A DNA stretch of 64,000 nt from NCBI RefSeq assembly GCF_003056055.1, contig NZ_PYFP01000002.1, positions 806,001 through 870,000 of the forward strand, in the 5' to 3' direction. A program made the translations under genes and the position numbers. Position 1 is the stretch's first letter; each line of letters opens with the position of its first letter. The notes below the pieces were generated by a model, which was not told the DNA's origin, did no database searches, and worked only from the letters and a program-made list of their open reading frames with translations. Source of the stretch: Glaciimonas sp. PCH181. Lineage in GTDB: Bacteria > Pseudomonadota > Gammaproteobacteria > Burkholderiales > Burkholderiaceae_D. Positions 38,129-46,640 of the stretch are shown here, one piece after another.

Positions 38129-40513
38129 ATGACACCTCCAGTTTTAAATACAGATGCCAGAAATCCCGAGCCGCCAGCGCCCCAGCCACGGCGGCGCATG
38201 CCGTTAGTACTACGGCTTTTTTTAGGTTTTTTTGGCGTTATCACGGGATTGGTGGCGATCGCAGCGCTGACATTCGGATTTATGCTGGCGATGGCCTGGC
38301 CCAACCTTCCGGCATTGGATTCGCTGACGGACTATCGCCCGAAGATTCCGCTGCGAATTTTTTCAGCGGATGGCGTTTTGATCGGGGAGTTCGGCGAAGA
38401 ACGGCGCAATTTGGTCCATATTCAGGATATTCCTGATGTCGTGAAAAAAGCCGTATTGGCAATTGAAGATGATCGGTTTTATCAACATGGCGGCGTCGAC
38501 TACCAAGGCATCCTGCGCGCCACGTTTTCTAACCTGACCGGCGGCGGCGGCGGTGCCAGCACAATCACCCAGCAAGTTGCACGGAATTTTTTCCTGACTA
38601 GCAACGAGCCGACATTTCTCCAAAAAGCATCGCGAAAATTTCTGTATGAAATACCGTTAGCCTGGAAAATCGAACAGAATTTGACCAAAGACCAGATTCT
38701 TGAGGTGTACATGAATCAGATTTATCTGGGACAGCGCGCCTATGGTTTTGCCTCTGCCGCGCAGGTGTATTTTGGCAAAAAACTGCAAGACCTGAGTATC
38801 GCCGAAGCCGCCATGCTCGCCGGTTTGCCCAAAGCCCCATCGGCCAACAACCCTGTCGTCAATCCTAAGCGTGCCGAAGCACGACAACAGTACATTTTGT
38901 TGCGCATGCTGCAACTAGGTTACATCACGTCAGCGCAATATGAAGAGGCCAAAAATGAACCTTTGCGGCTGAAAACCGGCGCTACCGAGTTTGGTATTCA
39001 TGCTGAATACGTGTCAGAAATGGCGCGTCAGATGGTCTACGAACAATTCAAAGACGCAACCTATACGCGTGGTCTGAATGTATTTACAACCATCACCAAA
39101 GCCGATCAGGATGCCGCCTACTTCGCGCTGCGACGCGGCGTCATGAGCTACGATAAACGGCGCGGTTATCGTGGCCCCGAAGGCTATATGACCATTCCTG
39201 AAGGATCGAAGGAAGAGATCGATGCAGCAATCGAAGTGGAGTTGGCCGACCATCCCGACAGCGACGAAATCGTCGCCGCCGTCGTCCTTGACGCTAGTCC
39301 CAAAAGCGTGCGTGCAGTGCTCTCTTCCGGCGAAGAAATTACCATCACTGGCAGCGGCCTGAGCATCGCCACAAACTTGCTGAGCGACAAAGCGCCGCCG
39401 CAGCGCAAAGTCAAATCGGGCGCGATCATTCGTGTGATGCAAAACGAAAAAACCTGGAGCATTACGCAAATGCCTGCGGTTGAATCGGCATTGGTATCGA
39501 TCAACAGCAACGATGGCGCGATCCGTGCGCTGGTCGGTGGTTTTGACTTCAATCGGAATAAGTTTAATCACGTTGCGCAGGCATGGCGTCAGCCCGGCTC
39601 TGCATTCAAGCCGTTCATTTACTCGGCGTCGCTGGAAAAAGGTTTGTCCCCTGCCACCGTGATTAATGATGCGCCGATTAGTTTTGGCGGTGGCCTCACG
39701 GGCGGTCAAGTCTGGCAGCCGAAAAACTACGGCAATAAGTACGAAGGCCCGATGACCATGCGCAGAGGATTGATGAAATCCAAGAACATGATTTCAGTGC
39801 GTATTTTGGATAAAATCGGCGCGCAATACGGGCAAGAATTTACTACCCGCTTTGGCTTCGATCCGGATAAAAATCCGCCTTATCTGACACTCGCACTGGG
39901 TGCAGGCGCGGTGACACCGCTGCAACTGGCGGCGGGCTATGCTGTGTTTGCCAATGGCGGCTATAAAACTAACCCGTATCTGATCAGCAAAATTCTGGAC
40001 GCGAATGGCGTGGTGTTGGCAGAGGCGCATCCAGCCAAAGCTGGCGATGAAGAAAATCGCGTGATCGATGCACGCAATGCGTTTTTAATGGATAGCATGC
40101 TGAAAGACGTTGTGCGTGCCGGAACTGGATTTAAAGCAATGGCGCTAAAACGCACCGATCTGGCGGGTAAAACCGGGACGACGAATGATTCGATGGATGC
40201 CTGGTTCGCGGGCTATCAACCAACATTAGTGGCGGTAACATGGATGGGATTTGACCAACCAAAAAATATGGGAGATCGCGAGACCGGCGGCGGCCTGGCA
40301 TTGCCGATCTGGATCGATTATATGGAAAAAGCCTTAAAGGGCGTGCCGACCCTGGAACGTCCAGTACCGGACGGTCTGCTGCATAGCGGCACGGAGTATT
40401 ATTACGCCGAGTATCCACCCGGAACTGGCACCCAAAGTATCGGTGGCGGAAGCGCAGATTCGCCTAAGGATGAAGACAAGGCGCGCGACGAAGTCAAAAA
40501 CGAATTGTTCTAG
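38129..40513 (+). CDS. mrcA: Penicillin-binding protein 1A
   Basis: 794-residue class A PBP. A membrane anchor (~25-60) precedes the glycosyltransferase domain (AIEDDRFYQHGGVDYQGILRA, GGASTITQQVARNFFL, AYGFASAAQVYFGK) and the OB-like insert. The transpeptidase has the catalytic Ser in GSAFKPF, MKSKNM as SxN, and AGKTGTTND as KTG. It polymerises and cross-links peptidoglycan. A terminator follows. Confidence 0.96.
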   Translation: MTPPVLNTDARNPEPPAPQPRRRMPLVLRLFLGFFGVITGLVAIAALTFGFMLAMAWPNLPALDSLTDYRPKIPLRIFSADGVLIGEFGEERRNLVHIQDIPDVVKKAVLAIEDDRFYQHGGVDYQGILRATFSNLTGGGGGASTITQQVARNFFLTSNEPTFLQKASRKFLYEIPLAWKIEQNLTKDQILEVYMNQIYLGQRAYGFASAAQVYFGKKLQDLSIAEAAMLAGLPKAPSANNPVVNPKRAEARQQYILLRMLQLGYITSAQYEEAKNEPLRLKTGATEFGIHAEYVSEMARQMVYEQFKDATYTRGLNVFTTITKADQDAAYFALRRGVMSYDKRRGYRGPEGYMTIPEGSKEEIDAAIEVELADHPDSDEIVAAVVLDASPKSVRAVLSSGEEITITGSGLSIATNLLSDKAPPQRKVKSGAIIRVMQNEKTWSITQMPAVESALVSINSNDGAIRALVGGFDFNRNKFNHVAQAWRQPGSAFKPFIYSASLEKGLSPATVINDAPISFGGGLTGGQVWQPKNYGNKYEGPMTMRRGLMKSKNMISVRILDKIGAQYGQEFTTRFGFDPDKNPPYLTLALGAGAVTPLQLAAGYAVFANGGYKTNPYLISKILDANGVVLAEAHPAKAGDEENRVIDARNAFLMDSMLKDVVRAGTGFKAMALKRTDLAGKTGTTNDSMDAWFAGYQPTLVAVTWMGFDQPKNMGDRETGGGLALPIWIDYMEKALKGVPTLERPVPDGLLHSGTEYYYAEYPPGTGTQSIGGGSADSPKDEDKARDEVKNELF

Positions 40514-40540
40514 CCTGCTTCGATAAACTGATAAACACGA

Positions 40541-40579
40541 TAAGAGCGTTGAAAATAAGATCATTTTTAACGCTCTTTA
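40541..40579. terminator. Bidirectional terminator between mrcA and cyaY
   Basis: AAGAGCGTT (40542-40550) pairs with AACGCTCTT (40569-40577), and inner GAAAAT/ATTTTT extends the stem. It lies between the end of mrcA and the convergent cyaY. Confidence 0.75.
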
Positions 40580-40635
40580 TTGATTAGCTCAACGAATGTG
40601 ATGCTAATTTATTACTATCTTCTGTCAATCCGACG

Positions 40636-40977
40636 TTAATCCGCGTCTGGTCGCAATTCCAATGCTGCCCCGCCCTGCTCATTTACCATGGCCGATAAAG
40701 CGCTGAAAAACTCCGAATCGTCGCGTGTATTACGCCACACATTGCCGTGCAATTTATAGTGAAAGCCGCCTGATTTTGCTGCAATCCATAATTCTTGCAT
40801 CGGTGCCTGACTATTCACGATGATCTTTGATCCATTGTCGATAAATTCGATTTCCAGCACGTTGCCTCTGCGGCTGCACTCGACATCGATCTCATCTTTG
40901 TCATTAGCACGCTCGAGTGCCGCCTCTAGTGCGCCCAAAGTAGCCTCGGCCGCAACCAGGAATTCTGATTCTGTCAT
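40636..40977 (-). CDS. cyaY: Frataxin-like iron-sulfur assembly protein CyaY
   Basis: 113 residues. Acidic helix 1 (FLVAAEATLGALEAALERAND), strand motif VECSRRGNVLEIEFIDNGSKIIVNSQAPMQELWIAAKSGGFHYKL and a C-terminal helix match CyaY. It regulates or feeds IscS-based Fe-S assembly. The ATG at 40977 has GGAGT 7 bases upstream. It diverges from the lptM-like gene across 52 bp. Confidence 0.94.
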   Translation of the reverse strand: MTESEFLVAAEATLGALEAALERANDKDEIDVECSRRGNVLEIEFIDNGSKIIVNSQAPMQELWIAAKSGGFHYKLHGNVWRNTRDDSEFFSALSAMVNEQGGAALELRPDAD

Positions 40978-41029
40978 GCTAAACTCCAATCCATTCCATT
41001 TCGTTAAACTTACACAGTGATTCTAATCC

Positions 41030-41281
41030 GTGAAACCATTATTTGATTTGCCCCGCGTAGTAATTCTGGGCAGCGCGCTTGCATTCTCGCTCCTGCTGAC
41101 CGCCTGCGGTCAAAAAGGACCTTTGTATATGCCGAAAATACCACCATTGGCGACTAAACCGGCCGCGCCGGCAGCTGCGCCGCCAAAAACAGAGAAAGAT
41201 ACAACGGCGGGCAGCAGCGCATCAGACACGCCGACAATGGCCCCCGTTGCGCCCGCTTCGACACCTTCTACTCATCAATAA
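41030..41281 (+). CDS. LptM-like small lipoprotein
   Basis: 83 residues, GTG start. The lipobox LLTACGQKGPLYMPK is the signature of the YifL/LptM family (Pfam lipoprotein_13-type short lipoproteins), which in E. coli helps LptD mature. The rest is a Pro/Ala/Thr-rich tail, probably disordered. It lies 11 bp before lysA, a conserved pair; cyaY diverges upstream. Confidence 0.8.
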   Translation: MKPLFDLPRVVILGSALAFSLLLTACGQKGPLYMPKIPPLATKPAAPAAAPPKTEKDTTAGSSASDTPTMAPVAPASTPSTHQ

Positions 41282-41292
41282 TCGACTTTCTC

Positions 41293-42582
41293 ATGTCCTA
41301 TTTTTCGTATCAAAACGGCAATCTGCACGCAGAAAATACGCCTCTGTCCACTATCGCGCAACAGTTTGGCACGCCGACTTACGTCTATTCTAAAGCGGCC
41401 CTGGCTGACCATTTTTCGGCATACGCCGATGCCTGCACTGCGGGTGGTCGCGATCCAGCGAATACCTTAGTTTGCTACTCCGTCAAATCCAACTCTAACC
41501 TCGCGGTATTACAAGTCCTGAACCAACTCGGCTCAGGCTTTGATATTGTTTCGGGCGGCGAATTATTACGCGTATTGGCAGCTGGCGGCGATCCGCACAA
41601 GGTCATTTTCTCTGGCGTAGGCAAAACCCGGGATGAAATGCGGTTGGCGTTATCGCATGACATTTTATGCTTTAACGTCGAATCTATTCCTGAGCTGCAT
41701 CGACTTAATGAGGTCGCCGGAGAAATGGGCAAACGCGCCGCTATTTCATTGCGCGTGAATCCAAATGTCGATGCCAAGACGCATCCGTATATCTCGACCG
41801 GTCTAAAAGACAATAAATTCGGTGTAGCCTATGAAGATGCGCTAGCCTGCTATCGTACCGCGGCGAAGTTGCCAAATATTGATGTCACTGGGATCGATTG
41901 CCATATTGGCTCGCAATTATTAGATGACACGCCATTGCTTGAGGCGTTGGATAAAGTCATCGAATTAATCGACCAATTGGCCAGCGAAGATATCCACTTG
42001 CATCACCTCGACATCGGTGGCGGCATCGGCATTACTTACGATGATGAAAAGCCAGTCGCGGTAGGCGCTTATCTGGGCCGCTTGTTTGCCCGCATTGATG
42101 CCTGGCGCAACGAAAAATATCAAGGCGTGCCGCTGAAAGTGATGTTTGAGCCGGGCCGTTCGATTGTCGGCAACGCTGGCATCTTGTTGACGGAAATTCA
42201 ATATCTTAAATATGGCGTCAGCAAGAATTTTGCGGTGGTAGATGCTGCGATGAATGACTTGATGCGCCCGGCAATGTACGAAGCATGGCACGGCGTCCAG
42301 ACCGTCTCGCAGCAAAATCCAGACGCCAGCAGCCATACCTATGATGTTGTGGGACCTATTTGCGAATCGGGCGACTGGCTGGCTCGCGCACGGGAATTAG
42401 CGGTCGCAGAAGGCGATTTGCTAGCCTTTCAGTCTGCCGGAGCGTATGGGATGACGATGGCGTCTAATTACAATACCCGGGGACGCGCGGCTGAAGTGAT
42501 GGTGGATGGCGATCAGGTGCATCTGATCCGCAAACGTGAAGAGCCGATCGCATTATTTGCGCTGGAATCACTATTACCGTAA
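41293..42582 (+). CDS. lysA: Diaminopimelate decarboxylase
   Basis: 429 residues of the alanine-racemase-like fold type III. The PLP lysine lies in CYSVKSNSNLAVL, the phosphate loop in DIGGGIGI, the arginine site in EPGRSIVGNAG, and the Cys of the second active-site motif in GPICESGDWLA. It makes L-lysine from meso-DAP. It is followed by a strong terminator. Confidence 0.97.
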   Translation: MSYFSYQNGNLHAENTPLSTIAQQFGTPTYVYSKAALADHFSAYADACTAGGRDPANTLVCYSVKSNSNLAVLQVLNQLGSGFDIVSGGELLRVLAAGGDPHKVIFSGVGKTRDEMRLALSHDILCFNVESIPELHRLNEVAGEMGKRAAISLRVNPNVDAKTHPYISTGLKDNKFGVAYEDALACYRTAAKLPNIDVTGIDCHIGSQLLDDTPLLEALDKVIELIDQLASEDIHLHHLDIGGGIGITYDDEKPVAVGAYLGRLFARIDAWRNEKYQGVPLKVMFEPGRSIVGNAGILLTEIQYLKYGVSKNFAVVDAAMNDLMRPAMYEAWHGVQTVSQQNPDASSHTYDVVGPICESGDWLARARELAVAEGDLLAFQSAGAYGMTMASNYNTRGRAAEVMVDGDQVHLIRKREEPIALFALESLLP

Positions 42583-42613
42583 AGATCTGACGAAAGATTA
42601 TTTTCGGCAAACA

Positions 42614-42663
42614 TTAAAATGCAAAGGGGCACGGTATTTTTACCGCGCCCCTTTGCATTTCAT
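42614..42663. terminator. Strong bidirectional terminator between lysA and msrQ
   Basis: A perfect 14-bp stem (42617-42630 with 42647-42660) with an extra CGG/CCG inside and a T-rich loop. AAAAT and ATTTC flanks fit termination on both strands. Confidence 0.85.
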
Positions 42664-42700
42664 ACACCCGCATCTTTTCAATTCCCGCGCATATTTCGCG

Positions 42701-43363
42701 TCAGACCGACGTCACCTGCCGCTTTTGAACCGTGCTGGTTTGACGGCTCAGCGCACTGCGCTTTTGCTTGAAATACCAATATACCCGCAGCAATAACAGC
42801 ATCGCGACTATCGTGCCAAAGATGATTGGTTTTTCGAAGTTGTGCTTGCCTGCACGCATCCACCAGAAATGCAGAATCCCTAGCATCGCAGTGACATATA
42901 CCGTGCGATGCAACCATTGCCAGCGCTTGCCCCCGAGTCGTTTGATCATCCCGTTAGTGCTGGTCACTGCCAGCGGAATCAGCAATACAAAAGCAATGAA
43001 TCCAACGGTAATAAAAGGCCGTTTGTAGACGTCTTTTAACATTTCTGTGACATCAAAGAAATGATCGAACCAGAGAAAAGTCGTAAAATGCAACGCGGCG
43101 TAAAAGAACCCAAACAACCCCAACATCCGGCGCAATTTGATCAACCAATTCCAACTGGTAAATCGTCGAAGCGGCGTCACTGCCAGCGCGATGCACAAGA
43201 AATACAATGTCCAATCGCCAGTACTGCGGGTAATGAACTCAATCGGATTTGCACCCAATTTATCCAGGAAGGCAAACGCCACTAGCCGCACAGCAGGCAG
43301 AAGTGCCAATATAAACAGCACAGCTTTTAGAATACGGAATTGCTTTGGACTGGGATTAATCAT
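42701..43363 (-). CDS. msrQ: Heme-binding membrane subunit of the periplasmic Met-sulfoxide reductase
   Basis: 220 residues, six predicted helices. Heme-ligand histidines fit FYAALHFTTFLWFD and WLHRTVYVTAMLGILHFWW. The family passes electrons from quinols to MsrP. It is downstream of msrP on the same strand (117 bp gap). Confidence 0.93.
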   Translation of the reverse strand: MINPSPKQFRILKAVLFILALLPAVRLVAFAFLDKLGANPIEFITRSTGDWTLYFLCIALAVTPLRRFTSWNWLIKLRRMLGLFGFFYAALHFTTFLWFDHFFDVTEMLKDVYKRPFITVGFIAFVLLIPLAVTSTNGMIKRLGGKRWQWLHRTVYVTAMLGILHFWWMRAGKHNFEKPIIFGTIVAMLLLLRVYWYFKQKRSALSRQTSTVQKRQVTSV

Positions 43364-43480
43364 CTTCGACCTATGAAATCAGGGTGTCGTAGTGCGGTGT
43401 ATATTGCGATAAATGATATTTTGCAGCGAGAGCGGTACAAAGCCTGTCCGCCGCTCCTTCTGCAAATTGCCTTGAGCACG

Positions 43481-44461
43481 TTAGAAAAATTTCTTCAAAT
43501 CCATGCCTGTATATAACGATGCAACATCGTTATAGCCATTGAACATCAACGTCTTGCGCTTCTTGGTAAAAAATCCATCTTCACCGATACGACGCTCCGT
43601 AGCTTGAGACCAGCGTGGATGATCAACGTTTGGATTAACGTTGGAATAGAAACCGTATTCGTTCGCAGCCGTCAGATTCCATGCTGTCTTCGGTTGTTCC
43701 TTCAGGAAGCGAATTTTTACAATCGACTTCGCTGATTTAAATCCATACTTCCACGGCAAAATCATCCGCACAGGCGCACCGTTCTGGTTGGGCAATACTT
43801 CGCCATACATGCCAAAGGTTAGCAGCGCCAGCGGGTGCATAGCCTCGTCCATGCGCAAGCCCTCTACATAGGGCCATTCAAGCACCGGACTATTCAGGCC
43901 CGGCATTTGTTTTTTGTCGGCCAGTGTGATGAATTCGATATATTTCGCATTGCTGGTCGGTTCGACTTTTTTGATTAATGCTGACAGCGAGTAGCCGATC
44001 CACGGAATGACCATCGACCATCCCTCTACACAACGCAGTCGATAAATCCGCTCTTCCAATGGGGCCAGTTTCATCAAACTGTCCAGATCAAGTGTTATCG
44101 GCTTCTTCACCTCTCCCTCAATCATGACGCTCCATGGTTTGGTTTTGAGTGTGCCGGCATTTTGCGCAGGATCGGACTTATCCGTCCCAAATTCGTAATA
44201 ATTATTGTAAGTCGTCGCGTCTTTATAGGGCGTTGGCTTATCTGTCACAACAAAGGCGGCATTCCGCTTTGCTGCCAGTTTTTGGGCGGCTGGGTTTTGT
44301 GCAAAAGCCTGTTGCGAGACTAGTTCAAGCATCGAACCAGTTGCAATCGAACCGACCGCCAATTGGCGAATAAAGCTGCGGCGGGACTCAAACACGGCGC
44401 GCGGCGTAATTTCGGAAGGCGCGGGAATATCTATGACATTTTGGCTGCGGCGAATCAACAT
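43481..44461 (-). CDS. msrP: Periplasmic protein-methionine-sulfoxide reductase, molybdenum subunit
   Basis: 326 residues. A Tat signal ([17 protein letters not shown]) leads into the sulfite-oxidase-like fold. The Mo ligand Cys lies in [17 protein letters not shown], and [22 protein letters not shown] is typical of YedY/MsrP. The ATG at 44461 is chosen for AGGAG 6-7 bases upstream. It repairs oxidised methionine in periplasmic proteins. Confidence 0.95.
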   Translation of the reverse strand: MLIRRSQNVIDIPAPSEITPRAVFESRRSFIRQLAVGSIATGSMLELVSQQAFAQNPAAQKLAAKRNAAFVVTDKPTPYKDATTYNNYYEFGTDKSDPAQNAGTLKTKPWSVMIEGEVKKPITLDLDSLMKLAPLEERIYRLRCVEGWSMVIPWIGYSLSALIKKVEPTSNAKYIEFITLADKKQMPGLNSPVLEWPYVEGLRMDEAMHPLALLTFGMYGEVLPNQNGAPVRMILPWKYGFKSAKSIVKIRFLKEQPKTAWNLTAANEYGFYSNVNPNVDHPRWSQATERRIGEDGFFTKKRKTLMFNGYNDVASLYTGMDLKKFF

Positions 44462-44640
44462 GCGCATCTCCTGTGAAGATCGGTAAAGCAATATGAGCGG
44501 CTACTGGGTGAGGTAGGCTAATTACGAATAGAAAGTGTTAGTCGAAGGACATGGGTCATCCTTACAACACACCTATAGCTTATACGCAAAAAATAACGTT
44601 GCAGATGCGAATGATTTCGCGGGTGGAATACTGAATTGAA

Positions 44641-44668
44641 AATAGGCAAACTAATAAGTTTGCCCATA
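44641..44668 (-). terminator. Terminator after the HAD phosphatase gene
   Basis: 8-bp perfect stem GGCAAACT/AGTTTGCC (44645-44652 with 44657-44664), 4-nt loop, followed on the minus strand by TATTTTC. It lies just past the HAD gene stop. Confidence 0.75.
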
Positions 44669-44680
44669 ACAGAGAATCGA

Positions 44681-45370
44681 TTAATGACCGATGTGGCCGA
44701 GTAGATCTGCTAACCGCGTAATCACGGTTGCTTGCGGTGGCATGCCGAACTCAAGCTCGCCTGTTTGTAGTGCAAAGACGCGCATACCGGCAGCCACGCC
44801 AGCCTGCGCACCCGGAATACTATCTTCGACGACAGCGCAACGCGATGGCATGACGCCCATTTGCGCGGCAGCGTGTAAAAACAGGTCAGGCGCCGGTTTC
44901 CAGACACCTAATTCATAGGCGCTAAAAATGCGCTGTTCGAAATACGGTAATAATCCAGTCACACCAAGGCACAACTCAATTTTTTCACGTGGTCCGTTTG
45001 AGGCCAGACAAAAAGGTATTTTGAGAGCCTGTACCAATTCTAGTGCGCCGTGTATTGGTTTTAACCGCTGTTGCAATAACACCGCTGTGCGCTCACGCAA
45101 CGTCGCTTCAAACGACGTTGGCAACGCAGCGCCGCGCAACGCTTCGATAGCAGCTACCCAATCCGCCATCTTGCCGCCCTTGAAGCGATCAAGCACTTCT
45201 GGTGCGGTAAGCGTCACGCCAAATGCAGCAACATGCGCCACCATCGCTTCGGCGGCGAGTAGTTCGCTATCGACTAAAGTGCCATCAGAATCAAAAATAA
45301 TCAGTTCGATTCCTGCATTCTTCAAAGACTCAACAACAGGCGCTGGATTAACAAATTGCGGTACAAACAT
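44681..45370 (-). CDS. HAD-family phosphatase (beta-phosphoglucomutase/phosphoglycolate phosphatase-like)
   Basis: 229 residues. Motif I FDSDGTLVDSE, motif II LASNGPREK, motif III KPAPDLFLHAA and motif IV VVEDSIPGAQAG, with a C1 helical cap (~30-95). The substrate is unknown; a sugar phosphatase is the usual annotation. It follows ccsB by 3 bp, so it is probably co-transcribed. Confidence 0.88.
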   Translation of the reverse strand: MFVPQFVNPAPVVESLKNAGIELIIFDSDGTLVDSELLAAEAMVAHVAAFGVTLTAPEVLDRFKGGKMADWVAAIEALRGAALPTSFEATLRERTAVLLQQRLKPIHGALELVQALKIPFCLASNGPREKIELCLGVTGLLPYFEQRIFSAYELGVWKPAPDLFLHAAAQMGVMPSRCAVVEDSIPGAQAGVAAGMRVFALQTGELEFGMPPQATVITRLADLLGHIGH

Positions 45371-45373
45371 TGG

Positions 45374-46519
45374 TTACAGCTCTCCGTAAGAATGCAGACC
45401 CGACAAGAACATATTGACGCCGAGGAAAGCGAAGGTTGTAACCAGCAAACCAATTAAAGCCCACCAAGCCGCAACACGACCTCGTAAGCCTTTCATCAGA
45501 CGCATATGCAACCATGCCGCATAATTGAGCCAGACAATCAGCGCCCAAGTTTCTTTCGGATCCCACGACCAATAACCGCCCCAGGCATCAGCCGCCCACA
45601 AAGCGCCCAAAATCGTCGCGATCGTGAAGAATGTGAAACCCACTGCAATCGCCTTGTACATCACGTCGTCCAACACTTCCAGCGCCGGCAAACGATCTAC
45701 CAGATAGCCATGCGATTTCAGCAAATACGCCATTGCCACCATCGCTGACATCGAAAATGTGCCGTAACCGATAAAGTTAGCCGGTACGTGGATCTTCATC
45801 CACCAGCTTTGCAAAGCCGGGACCAACGGTTGAATTTCAGCAGCGTCGCGCGCCACCGTGTACCACAGCAAAAAACCGACCGCAGCAGAAATGACCAGCA
45901 TGACAAAAGGACCGAGTTGCCGTGTGCGATAGCGTTGCTCGTAATACAAATAGAACAGCGCGGTGATCATGCTAAATAAAATAAAGACTTCATACAGGTT
46001 GGAAATAGGAATATGACCAACGTCCGGACCGATCAAATACGATTCATACCAACGCACCAACATGCCGGTGAAGCCCATCACCACTGCAGCCCAGCACAAT
46101 TTGGAGCCGATCGAATGACCGAAATCGGAACGGGCGATCAAGCCAACCCAGTAGAAAAAAGTCGAAAGGAAAAACAGTGTGCCCATCCACAAAATGGCAG
46201 ATTGGCTTGAGAGGATATATTTAAGGAAAAATTTCTTGTTTGCCATATCGAGCGAGCCGTCGTACATCGCAATCGCCGACAAGGCCAACACCGCCAGCAG
46301 TGGCATCAGCCAACGTACCGACTTCCAGTTCCAGCCAACCAGCGCGAAGGTCGGCGCAGCCAAAAACAGCACCGCTTTTTCGTAATAGTCCATATGCGCG
46401 CCATACCGACTTAACGCAAATAACGAACCGGCCATCAGCGCGATAGCGAACACCCAGTCCCAGATCGACAGCTTCTTGAAAAAGCCGTCTGGTGGTGAAT
46501 AAGCTTGGATCAATTCCAT
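45374..46519 (-). CDS. ccsB: System II cytochrome c biogenesis protein CcsB/ResC (heme handling)
   Basis: About 381 residues, eight or more helices. The WWD heme-binding motif reads WGGYWSWDPKETWALIVW, with flanking His residues in NFIGYG and AAWLHMRLMK. With ResB it moves and attaches heme to apocytochromes c. The ATG at 46519 fits GGAGAG better than 46522. It lies 121 bp after resB. Confidence 0.93.
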   Translation of the reverse strand: MELIQAYSPPDGFFKKLSIWDWVFAIALMAGSLFALSRYGAHMDYYEKAVLFLAAPTFALVGWNWKSVRWLMPLLAVLALSAIAMYDGSLDMANKKFFLKYILSSQSAILWMGTLFFLSTFFYWVGLIARSDFGHSIGSKLCWAAVVMGFTGMLVRWYESYLIGPDVGHIPISNLYEVFILFSMITALFYLYYEQRYRTRQLGPFVMLVISAAVGFLLWYTVARDAAEIQPLVPALQSWWMKIHVPANFIGYGTFSMSAMVAMAYLLKSHGYLVDRLPALEVLDDVMYKAIAVGFTFFTIATILGALWAADAWGGYWSWDPKETWALIVWLNYAAWLHMRLMKGLRGRVAAWWALIGLLVTTFAFLGVNMFLSGLHSYGEL

Positions 46520-46640
46520 CATTCTCTCCGTATCGTTCTTATGCGTTACTTCTATTATCAACGGTGCACATCATGCCACGCATTGGTCTAACGCATCGTG
46601 ACCGTGTTTATATAATCGCTCAACTACGGGTTTCTGCCAA

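Noticed and set aside
39014..39709. 231-codon minus-strand ORF inside mrcA
   Set aside because: Long antisense frame fully within the PBP1A gene, rich in Arg/His/Cys as expected of a shadow frame; no ribosome site.
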